Shown: positions 1 through 7,451 of the stretch, piece by piece
Layout: each line of letters starts with the position of its first letter
How positions within the stretch are numbered: position 1 is the first letter of the stretch
Origin: Candidatus Elusimicrobium euhamitermitis
GTDB taxonomy: Bacteria > Elusimicrobiota > Elusimicrobia > Elusimicrobiales > Elusimicrobiaceae
Direction of reading: 5' to 3'
Length of the DNA stretch: 10,803 nt
Assembly (NCBI GenBank): GCA_031254225.1
Contig: JAIRUU010000056.1
Span: 1-10,803 of the forward strand
Notes under the pieces: model-generated
The model's database searches: none
Told to the model about the DNA's origin: nothing
The model's input: the letters and a program-made list of their open reading frames with translations, nothing else
Program-made: the position numbers and the translations under genes

Positions 1-3000
1 CGGGCGAGTTTGATTATTCCGGCTCCCAGGCTATAAAAGCTTTGGAGGAAGAAAACCTTGAAGTCATTGTCATGAATCCGAACATAGCCTCGGTCCAGAC
101 CAATTCCGCGCCGAATAAAAAAGTTTATCTTTACCCGGTCACGCCCTTCTGGATTGAAAAGATTATTAAAGAAGAACGGCCCTCGGCGATAATCTCCGGC
201 TTCGGCGGGCAGACGGCTTTAAACTGCGTCATAGCTTTGGAAAATTCCGGCGTGTTAAAAAAATACGGCGTTAAAGTTTTGGGCACGCCGGTAAAATCTC
301 TGGAAATGTCGGAAGACAGGGATTTGTTCGCAAAACAAATGAACAAAATTTCTATCCCCATACCGCAAAGCCACGCCGTGGAAACAGTGGAAGACGCGCT
401 TAAAACGGCGGAGCAGATAGGATACCCCGTCATCACGCGCTCTGCCTACGCGCTGGGCGGCCTGGGCAGCGGCCTTGCCAAAACTCCGGCGGACCTTGAG
501 AAACTGGCGTCGTCGGCTTTAACGTCGTCCCCGCAGATTTTAATTGAAAAATCCCTTCACGGCTGGAAAGAAATTGAGTATGAAGTCATGCGGGACAGCG
601 CCGGCAACTGCATAACAATCTGCAACATGGAAAACCTGGACCCCATGGGCATACACACAGGGGACTCCATCGTTATAGCGCCTGTGCAGACTTTAAACAA
701 CAGGGAAAATAACATGCTGCGGGACGCGGCGCTTAACATAGTAAAAAGCATAGGCGTCGTCGGCGAATGCAACGTGCAGTTCGCTTTAAGCCCGTTTACG
801 CTTGAATATTACGTCATAGAAATCAACGCGCGCCTTTCCCGCTCGTCCGCGCTGGCAAGCAAAGCCACGGGGTACCCGATAGCTTTTGTCGCCGCGAAAG
901 TTGTTTGCGGTTTTGAACTTCTGGAACTTAAAAATCCCGTCACGGGCACAACGTCGGCGTTCTACGAGCCTTCGCTGGATTACGTGTCCCTCAAAATGCC
1001 TCGCTGGGATTTAAAGAAATTTTCCGGCGTGTCAAAACTTTTGGGCACGCAGATGAAATCCGTCGGCGAAGTTATGGCCCTCGGCCGCAATTTCTGCGAA
1101 GTCATACAAAAATCCATACGCATGGTGCAGGAAGACGAGGAAGGCATTACAAAAGAAGTTTTTGCAAAAGCGTCAAACAAAGAACTGCTGCTTGAACTTT
1201 CTAATCCGACCAACATGCGCATTTTTGCTATTTATGAATTTTTAAAGCGCGGTTTTACGCTTAAAAGCGTGCAGAAAAGGACAACCATTGACCCGTGGTT
1301 TATAAGTCATCTCGGTTATCTTGTACATCTGGAAACGGAGTTGAGGGATTTCTTTAAAGATTTTAAAACGCCCGCCAAAATTACCGCGGCGGAAATTAAC
1401 AAAGCGTTTTCAAATATTGACGCGGAGTATCTGCGCCGCCTGAAATCCCGCGGGTTTTCTGACTATCAGCTGACAAAAATTTTTCTCTCAACCGTGCAGC
1501 CGAAACAGAAATTTACCGTGCGGGAAATCAACGCGCTGTCGCTTGGTCTGTGTAACTTAAGAAAATCCAAAAAAATAACGCCGGTGGTAAAACAAATAGA
1601 CACAACGTCCGCAGAATACGCCACAAAATCCAACTATCTTTATCTGACTTACGACGGGGATTTTAACGACGTTAAAGTCACGAATAAAAATAAAAGCATA
1701 GTTACCCTAGGAAGCGGCAGCTACCGCATAGGCAGCAGTCTGGAATTTGACTGGTGCTCCGTCATGACCAGCAAATATTTTAAAGAACAGAAAGACGACA
1801 GCATTATCATAAACTGCAACCCAGAAACGGTGTCAACGGACTTTAACACGTCGGACAGGCTGTACTTTGAAGAACTGTCTTTTGAACGCGTTATGGATAT
1901 TATTGATATTGAAAATCCGCGCGGCGTAGTAGCCTGCATGGGCGGGCAGAACCCTAATAATTTAACGCCCTACTTGAGCCGCGCCGGCGTCAAAATTATG
2001 GGCCACAGTTATGAAACGGTGGACAAGGCGGAGAACAGAACAAAGTTCTCGGCTATTCTTGACTCTCTCGGCGTGGACCAGCCGAAATGGACGTCGGCCG
2101 TCTCAAGAAAAGAAATTGACGCGTTTATCAAAGAGAACGGTTTTCCCGTATTAATACGCCCGAGCTTTGTCCTCTCGGGCACGCTGATGAACGTAGCGAA
2201 CGACCAGAAAAGTCTGGACTATTATCTTTCGCTTACCAAAGATATATCGGCAGATTTTCCCGTGGTGCTGTCTAAATTTATTTTAGACGCCAAAGAGCTT
2301 GAGTGCGACGGCGTGGCCAAAAACGGCGAGGTTATGATTTCTTTCATTTCCGAACACGTTGAAAACGCCGGCGTCCACAGCGGGGACGCTACGCTTGTTT
2401 TTCCGGCGGAAAAAATTTACACCAAAACCGCGAACACGATAAGGGACATTGTCCGCAAAATAGCCAAAGGCCTTAACTTAAACGGCCCGTTCAATATACA
2501 GTTTATCGCGAAAGACAACGACGTAAAAGTTATTGAATGCAACGCGCGCGCCTCCCGCTCTTTCCCGTTCATATCAAAAGTTTCGGGCTACAATCTGGCG
2601 GAAATAGCGTGCAAGGTTATGTACGGCAAACCGGTAACCAAAATTCTGCCGGACGAGTCTGAAATTCCGTTCACCGGCGTTAAAGCCAGCATGTTCAGCT
2701 TCCAGCGCTTAGACGGCGCGGACCCTATTTTGGGCGTTGAAATGGCCTCTACCGGCGAAGTCGGCTGCGTGGGCAAAAACTTTAACGAGGCCATGCTTTT
2801 GGCGATGGAGTCCACCCAGATCCGCGTGCCCAAAAAAGGCATTCTGCTCAGCACCGGCCGCGAACGCGACAAAGTGCGCTTTATGGAAGTCATTGACCGC
2901 GTTTACAAACTTGGCGTGCCGGTTTACGCGACGTACGGCACCGCGGAATATCTTAAAAAACGCGGTTATGAGGCGACTGCCGTTTTCTATCATCATGACC

Positions 3001-3221
3001 CCAAACCGGTTGATATTATTAAACAGCGCAAGGTGGATTTCGTCGTAAACGTCCACAAAAGCCTGGAACTTGACGAGCTGGAATTTAACTCCGCCATACG
3101 CAAAATGGCCGTCAAGTGCAACTGCTCGCTTCTGACAAACCTTGAAAAATCAATAGCCTATTTCAAAGCTTTTGATTCTTACGAGCAGTTAACCGAAAAA
3201 GAAAAACTGATACACTTATAA
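1..3221 (+). CDS. carB: Carbamoyl-phosphate synthase large subunit, 5'-partial
   Basis: Makes carbamoyl phosphate from bicarbonate, ammonia (from the glutaminase subunit CarA) and two ATP, feeding pyrimidine and arginine synthesis in the cytosol. The open frame enters from the left edge: codons from position 3 read GEFDYSGSQAIKAL, the conserved start of the first synthetase half, so the TTG at 42 is internal and roughly 20-25 residues are missing. In order: first ATP-grasp half (to about 1240), oligomerisation region, second ATP-grasp half (from about 1698, GSGSYRIGSSLEFDWC), and a C-terminal MGS-like allosteric domain (from about 2838) that keeps the effector-phosphate threonines in YATYGTA near 2931. 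Motifs such as VGECNVQFAL, YRIGSSLEFDWC and EHVENAGVHSGDATLV match, from memory, animal CAD and Bacteroidetes CarB more closely than E. coli CarB. All catalytic blocks appear intact and the stop is TAA at 3219. Very sure of family. Confidence 0.97.
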   Translation, partial: GEFDYSGSQAIKALEEENLEVIVMNPNIASVQTNSAPNKKVYLYPVTPFWIEKIIKEERPSAIISGFGGQTALNCVIALENSGVLKKYGVKVLGTPVKSLEMSEDRDLFAKQMNKISIPIPQSHAVETVEDALKTAEQIGYPVITRSAYALGGLGSGLAKTPADLEKLASSALTSSPQILIEKSLHGWKEIEYEVMRDSAGNCITICNMENLDPMGIHTGDSIVIAPVQTLNNRENNMLRDAALNIVKSIGVVGECNVQFALSPFTLEYYVIEINARLSRSSALASKATGYPIAFVAAKVVCGFELLELKNPVTGTTSAFYEPSLDYVSLKMPRWDLKKFSGVSKLLGTQMKSVGEVMALGRNFCEVIQKSIRMVQEDEEGITKEVFAKASNKELLLELSNPTNMRIFAIYEFLKRGFTLKSVQKRTTIDPWFISHLGYLVHLETELRDFFKDFKTPAKITAAEINKAFSNIDAEYLRRLKSRGFSDYQLTKIFLSTVQPKQKFTVREINALSLGLCNLRKSKKITPVVKQIDTTSAEYATKSNYLYLTYDGDFNDVKVTNKNKSIVTLGSGSYRIGSSLEFDWCSVMTSKYFKEQKDDSIIINCNPETVSTDFNTSDRLYFEELSFERVMDIIDIENPRGVVACMGGQNPNNLTPYLSRAGVKIMGHSYETVDKAENRTKFSAILDSLGVDQPKWTSAVSRKEIDAFIKENGFPVLIRPSFVLSGTLMNVANDQKSLDYYLSLTKDISADFPVVLSKFILDAKELECDGVAKNGEVMISFISEHVENAGVHSGDATLVFPAEKIYTKTANTIRDIVRKIAKGLNLNGPFNIQFIAKDNDVKVIECNARASRSFPFISKVSGYNLAEIACKVMYGKPVTKILPDESEIPFTGVKASMFSFQRLDGADPILGVEMASTGEVGCVGKNFNEAMLLAMESTQIRVPKKGILLSTGRERDKVRFMEVIDRVYKLGVPVYATYGTAEYLKKRGYEATAVFYHHDPKPVDIIKQRKVDFVVNVHKSLELDELEFNSAIRKMAVKCNCSLLTNLEKSIAYFKAFDSYEQLTEKEKLIHL

Positions 3222-3232
3222 TAAAATCATAC

Positions 3233-3270
3233 CCGTCCCTCTTGCTGAGCAAGAGGGACGGCAAATTTTT
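3233..3270 (+). terminator. Intrinsic terminator of carB
   Basis: A perfect 13-bp stem (3233-3245 pairing with 3249-3261, arm CCGTCCCTCTTGC) with a TGA loop is followed by CAAA and five T. It starts 11 bases after the carB stop and separates carB from the antiporter gene, which has its own promoter. Confidence 0.9.
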
Positions 3271-3283
3271 ATCCGTTAAAATA

Positions 3284-3292
3284 TGTTATAAT
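3284..3292 (+). promoter_or_regulatory. Extended -10 promoter of the antiporter gene
   Basis: TGTTATAAT at 3284-3292 is a perfect extended -10 element (TGn plus TATAAT). No convincing -35 hexamer lies 16-18 bases upstream, as is common with extended -10 promoters. Predicted transcription start is near 3299, giving a leader of about 25 nt before the ATG at 3324. Confidence 0.65.
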
Positions 3293-3319
3293 TAGCGTAT
3301 TATCGTATTAATACGCTAA
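3292..3319. promoter_or_regulatory. Operator-like palindrome over the antiporter transcription start
   Basis: TTAGCGTATTA (3292-3302) and TAATACGCTAA (3309-3319) form a perfect 11-bp inverted repeat with a 6-base spacer. It begins on the last base of the -10 box and spans the predicted transcription start. CGTATTA also occurs twice in direct orientation (3296-3302 and 3304-3310). The position fits a repressor operator; only part of it would be in the mRNA, so an RNA hairpin is less likely. The regulator is unknown. Confidence 0.5.
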
Positions 3320-3323
3320 CACA

Positions 3324-4649
3324 ATGAAAAATTCTCTTAAATTAGGTTTCCTCGGGTTAACCGGCCTGGTTATCAGCGCGACGGTAGGCTCCGGCGTGTT
3401 CGCTCTTCCGCAAAATATGGCGGACGGGGCGGGCGCGGCGGCCGTGCTTGCCGCGTGGATTATAACCGGCGTCGGCATGTATTTTCTGACGGACGCTTTC
3501 CGCGTGCTTGCGACGGTGCGACCCGACTTAACTTCCGGCCTTTACGCCTACGCCAAAGAAGGGTTTGGCGAAACCGCCGGCTTTTTTACCGCCTGGGGCT
3601 ACTGGTTTTCAAACGCCTGCGCCGTAAGCGCTTTTTTAGTCGTGCTCATGGAAAGTTTAAATTATTTTTTCCCGGGCGCGTTTACCGGCGGTAATAATTT
3701 AAATTCAATTATTCTCTCAAGCGTCGTTATATGGTGTTTTTACGCGCTCATATCAAAAGGCATTAAAGAAACCGCTTTCATAAATTTACTGGGGACAATA
3801 TTTAAACTGTTCCCTGTTTTTTTATTTATCTTAATTTTATTTCTGACAGTAAAACTGCCGGTATTAAAAACCGCGCTTACGCAAAACGCGGCAACGGATT
3901 TGGGCGTAAGTTTTTCGGGCCAGATTAAAAACGCCATGATAGTCACGCTGTGGGCGTTTATAGGAATTGAAACCACGGTCGTGCTCGCCGGCAGGGCCAA
4001 AAGCGGCAAAACCGTTTCCGCCGCGCTGATGACGGCGTTTTTGCTGTGCATAACGATTTATGTCTGCGTCTCTGTTTTGCCGTTCGGCGTGCTGGGCCGC
4101 GCGCAGATAGCCGCCATGGAAAACCCGTCTACCGCCGGAATTTTGGAATATATAATAGGCCGCGCCGGCGGGATTATAATGAACGCGGGCATGATAGTCT
4201 CCGTCTTTTTTGCCATACTTTCGCTTACCACAATTACCGCGGAAGTACCGTTTTCCGCGGCAAAAGATAATTCTTTCCCCAGGCAATTTACCAAAGAAAA
4301 TAAAAATCTCGTGCCCGTGTTTTCGCTGTTTATCACTACGCTGACCGTGCAGGCCCTGCTGTTTGTGGGTTTTGTATCCGCTAACGCTTTTCAGACGCTG
4401 CTGACCATAACCGCGGTCATGATAATGCCGGTTTACTTAATAACGCCGCTTTATCTGCTTAAAATTTCCGGCAAAAAATTCCCGCAGGGTTTTAACGTGG
4501 GAGTAAACCGCGCGCGCCTTAGCGCCGCCGCCGGCGCGCTTTACGCCGTGTGGCTGATTTACGCGGCCAACATAAAATATCTTCTTATCGCGCTTGCCAT
4601 ATTCTTAGCCGGCATACCCGTTTACCTTCTAGCCAAAAAACAGAAATAA
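3324..4649 (+). CDS. Basic amino acid/polyamine antiporter, ArcD/LysI-like (APC superfamily)
   Basis: Inner-membrane transporter of the APC superfamily, APA branch, whose members exchange basic amino acids or their products (for example arginine/ornithine) or import lysine. The 441-residue protein is almost wholly hydrophobic with about 12 predicted membrane segments. Family signatures visible: GSGVFALPQNMADGAGAAAV in and after TM1 (residues 22-41), the segment PDLTSGLYAYAKEGFGE (67-83), AWGYWFSNA in TM3 (90-98), and FIGIETTVVLAGRAK in TM6 (212-226). These are typical of ArcD-type antiporters, which usually run about 460-480 residues, so this one is slightly short but looks complete. The ATG at 3324 lacks a Shine-Dalgarno sequence but is the natural N-terminus (MKNSLKLGFLGLTGLVISAT). 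It is monocistronic by promoter but has no terminator before ruvA. No arginine deiminase genes are visible here, so the exact substrate is open. Confidence 0.85.
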   Translation: MKNSLKLGFLGLTGLVISATVGSGVFALPQNMADGAGAAAVLAAWIITGVGMYFLTDAFRVLATVRPDLTSGLYAYAKEGFGETAGFFTAWGYWFSNACAVSAFLVVLMESLNYFFPGAFTGGNNLNSIILSSVVIWCFYALISKGIKETAFINLLGTIFKLFPVFLFILILFLTVKLPVLKTALTQNAATDLGVSFSGQIKNAMIVTLWAFIGIETTVVLAGRAKSGKTVSAALMTAFLLCITIYVCVSVLPFGVLGRAQIAAMENPSTAGILEYIIGRAGGIIMNAGMIVSVFFAILSLTTITAEVPFSAAKDNSFPRQFTKENKNLVPVFSLFITTLTVQALLFVGFVSANAFQTLLTITAVMIMPVYLITPLYLLKISGKKFPQGFNVGVNRARLSAAAGALYAVWLIYAANIKYLLIALAIFLAGIPVYLLAKKQK

Positions 4650-4653
4650 AACG

Positions 4654-4659
4654 TATAAT
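4654..4659 (+). promoter_or_regulatory. Candidate -10 box for ruvA (leaderless spacing)
   Basis: A perfect TATAAT sits at -12 to -7 relative to the A of the ruvA ATG at 4666, the spacing expected if transcription starts on the start codon. No -35 hexamer and no Shine-Dalgarno sequence are evident. The site begins only five bases after the antiporter stop codon. Confidence 0.45.
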
Positions 4660-4665
4660 GATGTT

Positions 4666-5277
4666 ATGATTTCATATATACAGGGAATAGTTTTTGAGCT
4701 CCGGGAAGACAGCGTCGTCCTCCTGTCCGGCGGCATAGGTTATGAAATTAACTGCGCGCCAGCCAGCCTCGCCGCGCTGGAAAACGGCAGAGAGGCCGCG
4801 CTTTACGTGGCGGAATCCATTTCTCCCTACGACGGCACCGTGCTGTACGGTTTTCTGACTAAAGAAGACAAACAGCTCTGGTCCCTTTTCCGCGACGCTA
4901 TCCCAAACACCGGCGCAAAAAAAGCTCTTGAATATTTAAACAAAGCCTTGCGCAGCGTGGCGGATTTCCATAACGCTATCATAAAAAAAGATCCTAAAAT
5001 TTTAACGGCTATCTTCGGTTTTACTTCCAAAACGGCGGAGAAATTAATCCATTCTCTTGACGGCAAAATGGACGCCGTGACCGTACAGGGCGCGCCCAGA
5101 ATAAAACAATTTGAAGACACTCCGCTTATGAGCGAGGTTACGGCCGCGCTTGCCGCCCTAGGCTACAGCCCGCTTGAAAGCCGTAAAGCTTTTGAACAGT
5201 TATACGCAACCGGCGCCACCGAGAGCGGCAACGTTGAAAATATTTTAAGAAGCGCGTTAAGGATACTCAAAAAATGA
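4666..5277 (+). CDS. ruvA: Holliday junction branch migration protein RuvA
   Basis: RuvA tetramers bind the four-way Holliday junction and load two RuvB hexamers for ATP-driven branch migration. At 203 residues it has the usual family length. Domain I (OB fold, about 1-62) begins MISYIQGIVFE and includes GGIGYEINC and ISPYDGTVLYGFLT. Domain II (about 70-135) should hold two helix-hairpin-helix motifs, but they are degenerate: the expected NGVGPK reads PNTGAK (residues 80-85) and the expected GIGKKTAE reads GFTSKTAE (117-124). Domain III (about 150-203) is the RuvB-contacting three-helix bundle with the familiar EVTAALAALGYSPLESRKA. The start is fixed by the conserved N-terminus; there is no Shine-Dalgarno. 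Its stop overlaps the ruvB start in ATGA, so translation is probably coupled. Identity is secure from both sequence and neighbour. Confidence 0.96.
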   Translation: MISYIQGIVFELREDSVVLLSGGIGYEINCAPASLAALENGREAALYVAESISPYDGTVLYGFLTKEDKQLWSLFRDAIPNTGAKKALEYLNKALRSVADFHNAIIKKDPKILTAIFGFTSKTAEKLIHSLDGKMDAVTVQGAPRIKQFEDTPLMSEVTAALAALGYSPLESRKAFEQLYATGATESGNVENILRSALRILKK

Positions 5278-6296
5278 CAAGCTACAATGAAACGCTGAAT
5301 CTGGCCCCCACGGCGGACGAAAAGAATAATTTAGACGCCGCGTTGCGCCCGTTAAGCCTTGACGAGTTCGTAGGGCAGGAGAGCCTAAAGGAAAACCTGC
5401 GCGTTTTTCTCGCCGCCGCAAAAAAACGCGGCGAGGCGCTGGATCATACGCTGTTTTATTCCCCCCCGGGCCTCGGCAAAACCACTCTTGCAAATATTCT
5501 GGCAAAAGAAATGGGCGTTAATATTAAAACCACTTCCGGCCCCGTCCTTTCCCGCCCGGGCGACCTGGCGGCTATGCTCACAACCGAAATTTCAGACGGC
5601 GATATTTTGTTTGTGGACGAAATCCACCGCCTAAACCCCGCAGTTGAAGAAGCGCTTTATCCGGCGATGGAAGATTTTAATTTTTTCATAAACACCGGCA
5701 AAGGCGCGGGCTCTACGACGTTAAAATTGTCCGTGCCGCGGTTTACGCTCGTCGGCGCGACCACGCGCAGCGGCCTGCTTACCGGCCCGCTGCGGGACAG
5801 GTTCGGCATAGTTTTTAATTTAAATTTTTATGAAGTAAAAGAAATTGCTGACATTCTGGAACGCTCCGCCGGACTTTTAAATATTCAAGCGGACAGAAAA
5901 GGCCTTGAGGCGCTGGCCGCGCGTTCCCGCGGCACGCCGCGCATAGCCAACCGCCTGCTGCGCCGCGCGCGCGACTTTGCGCAGGTCAAAGGCAAAGGCA
6001 TAATTACGTCTGAAATAGCGGATATTGCGATGGAGTCTTTAGACATAGACTCTCACGGCCTTGACTCAATGGACAAAAGAATTTTGGAGGCTTTGATAGA
6101 CAAATTCGGCGGCGGACCCGTCGGCGTGGATAACCTCGCCATAGCGGTTTCGGAAAGCACAGACACGCTGACCGACGTTATTGAGCCTTACCTCATCAAA
6201 GCCGGTTTTATAGCGCGCACGCCGCGCGGGCGCGTGGCCGCAAAAAAAGCTTACGACCATCTTGGCAAACGAACGCCGGAGGGTACGTTGTTTTGA
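5274..6296 (+). CDS. ruvB: Holliday junction DNA helicase RuvB
   Basis: AAA+ ATPase that forms hexameric rings on either side of RuvA at Holliday junctions and pumps DNA during recombination and repair. The 340 residues match the family length. Visible elements: the family N-terminal block LRPLSLDEFVGQ (24-35), Walker A PPGLGKTT (64-71, preceded by Ser where Gly is usual), Walker B LFVDEIHRL (112-120), the RuvA-contacting hairpin region (about 134-158), sensor 1 GATTRSG (161-167), the arginine finger in GPLRDRFG (R174), and the C-terminal winged helix ending in ARTPRGRVAAKKAYDHLG. All catalytic residues appear present. The ATG overlaps the ruvA stop by 4 bases, and its own stop overlaps the TTG start of the next gene. 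ruvC is not in the window. Confidence 0.98.
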   Translation: MTSYNETLNLAPTADEKNNLDAALRPLSLDEFVGQESLKENLRVFLAAAKKRGEALDHTLFYSPPGLGKTTLANILAKEMGVNIKTTSGPVLSRPGDLAAMLTTEISDGDILFVDEIHRLNPAVEEALYPAMEDFNFFINTGKGAGSTTLKLSVPRFTLVGATTRSGLLTGPLRDRFGIVFNLNFYEVKEIADILERSAGLLNIQADRKGLEALAARSRGTPRIANRLLRRARDFAQVKGKGIITSEIADIAMESLDIDSHGLDSMDKRILEALIDKFGGGPVGVDNLAIAVSESTDTLTDVIEPYLIKAGFIARTPRGRVAAKKAYDHLGKRTPEGTLF

Positions 6297-7396
6297 AAAA
6301 ATTATTTTTATTCCTGACCGTTTTCCTTTTGAGCGCAAATCTTTTTGCGCTCAGAATTTTAATTGTTGAAAACGCGCAAAAACAGCAGATTACCGCCGGC
6401 GGGCCTTTCAATCTCGTCGTCATGAAAACAGGCAAAAAATATAAACTTGAAAGCGGCGGCACGTTTTCCGTCCAGCTGCTGAAAAACGGCAAAATAAAAG
6501 CCGGCTCTCTGGAAGCGGAGGGCGATATAATTTTAAAACCTCTTAAACAAACGCCTTTTAATATAAACGGCAACACTTACACCGGCGTTCTTACAATAAC
6601 CCCGTCAAAAAACAGTTTTAATATTATTGAAGAAACCGAGCTTGAGGAATATCTTTACGGCGTGCTGCCTTATGAGATGAGTTATTCCTGGCCTGCCGAG
6701 GCGCTTAAAGCGCAGGCCGTCGCCGCGCGCACGTATACGGCCAGAGCTCTGGAAGACCAGGTTAACAAAAGTTTTGATTTATACGCCGACGTGCGCAGCC
6801 AGATGTACAAAGGCTCCGGCATTGTTTATCCGCCGGTAAAAGAAGCGGTTGACAAAACCGGCGGGCAGGTTTTGAAATTTGAAAACAAACTTTTTTATAC
6901 CTATTACCACGCCAACTGCGGCGGGCATACCGACCCTTTGCCGTGGAACAGCCCTGACGGAAATATAAAACCGCTGCTCGGCGTGAAATGCCCTTACGGG
7001 GATAAAAGCCAGAATGCAACGTGGTCGCGTTCTTTTACAAACGCCGAAGTTTCCGCGGCCGCGGCAAAAAGCGGTCTTAAAGGAACGATAACGGGAATTT
7101 CCATCTCAAAAAAAACTTCCGGCGGCCGCGCGGCGCAGCTGATTGTAAGAACAAAACATGACAACAGGAAAATTTCCTGCAATGATTTCCGCATTGCGAT
7201 AGGTTCCGTAAAATTTAAAAGCTGCATGCTGACAAAAATTAAAAAAACTTCCGGCGGTTTTGATTTTGAAGGCAAAGGTTACGGCCACGGCACCGGCATG
7301 TGCCAGGACAGCGCCAAAGCCATGGCTGAGCGCGGCACCAATTACAAAGATATTTTAAAAACTTTTTACCCTGGCGCAAAACTGAGCAAATTATAA
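6293..7396 (+). CDS. SpoIID/LytB-domain peptidoglycan lytic transglycosylase, secreted
   Basis: SpoIID-domain proteins cleave peptidoglycan glycan strands as lytic transglycosylases; outside spore formers they are general wall-processing or amidase-enhancer proteins. The 367-residue protein starts with a signal peptide (MKKLFLFLTVFLLSANLFA, cleavage likely after residue 19), so it acts in the periplasm. The domain core is clear: GVLPYEMS with the presumed catalytic Glu128, EALKAQAVAARTYTARAL (136-153), a His/Cys cluster H206, C209, H212 and C233 that resembles the zinc site known in clostridial SpoIID, and the C-terminal block GYGHGTGMCQDSAKAMAERG (329-348) followed by YKDILKTFYPG. The TTG start is chosen because GGAGGG lies 9 bases upstream (6278-6283), it gives a complete signal peptide, and it overlaps the ruvB stop in TTGA. 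A spoIID-like gene between ruvB and queA also occurs in some clostridia. Its precise role here is not shown. Confidence 0.9.
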   Translation: MKKLFLFLTVFLLSANLFALRILIVENAQKQQITAGGPFNLVVMKTGKKYKLESGGTFSVQLLKNGKIKAGSLEAEGDIILKPLKQTPFNINGNTYTGVLTITPSKNSFNIIEETELEEYLYGVLPYEMSYSWPAEALKAQAVAARTYTARALEDQVNKSFDLYADVRSQMYKGSGIVYPPVKEAVDKTGGQVLKFENKLFYTYYHANCGGHTDPLPWNSPDGNIKPLLGVKCPYGDKSQNATWSRSFTNAEVSAAAAKSGLKGTITGISISKKTSGGRAAQLIVRTKHDNRKISCNDFRIAIGSVKFKSCMLTKIKKTSGGFDFEGKGYGHGTGMCQDSAKAMAERGTNYKDILKTFYPGAKLSKL

Positions 7397-7410
7397 AATA
7401 ATTTGCTCAG
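7382..7410. repeat. Perfect inverted repeat with the spoIID-like stop codon in its loop
   Basis: CTGAGCAAATTA (7382-7393) and TAATTTGCTCAG (7399-7410) pair perfectly over 12 bp around a TAAAA loop; the loop begins with the TAA stop codon. No T-run follows on the plus strand, so it is not a canonical intrinsic terminator. It may stabilise or end the mRNA, or be part of a dispersed repeat. Confidence 0.7.
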
Positions 7411-7451
7411 CCGCGCCGCAGCGAAGCGAAGACGGGCACTCTAATTTAACT

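Noticed and set aside
42..44. TTG at 42 as the carB start codon
   Set aside because: The frame stays open to the left edge and encodes the conserved EFDYSG motif before this codon, so the gene is cut by the window.
2709..3056. Minus-strand open frame of 115 codons opposite carB
   Set aside because: It is a shadow of the conserved carB allosteric domain with no initiation signal.
3292..3319. ArgR box before the antiporter gene
   Set aside because: The palindrome does not resemble the known ArgR operator consensus, so no regulator name is given.
3864..4286. Minus-strand open frame of 140 codons opposite the antiporter
   Set aside because: Its product is low-complexity (Arg, Gly, Tyr-rich) and follows the codon pattern of the sense gene; no start signal.
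7397..7451. Possible preQ1 riboswitch before queA
   Set aside because: The 55-base gap holds one hairpin arm and a GC-rich stretch, without the preQ1 aptamer stem and A-rich tail arrangement.
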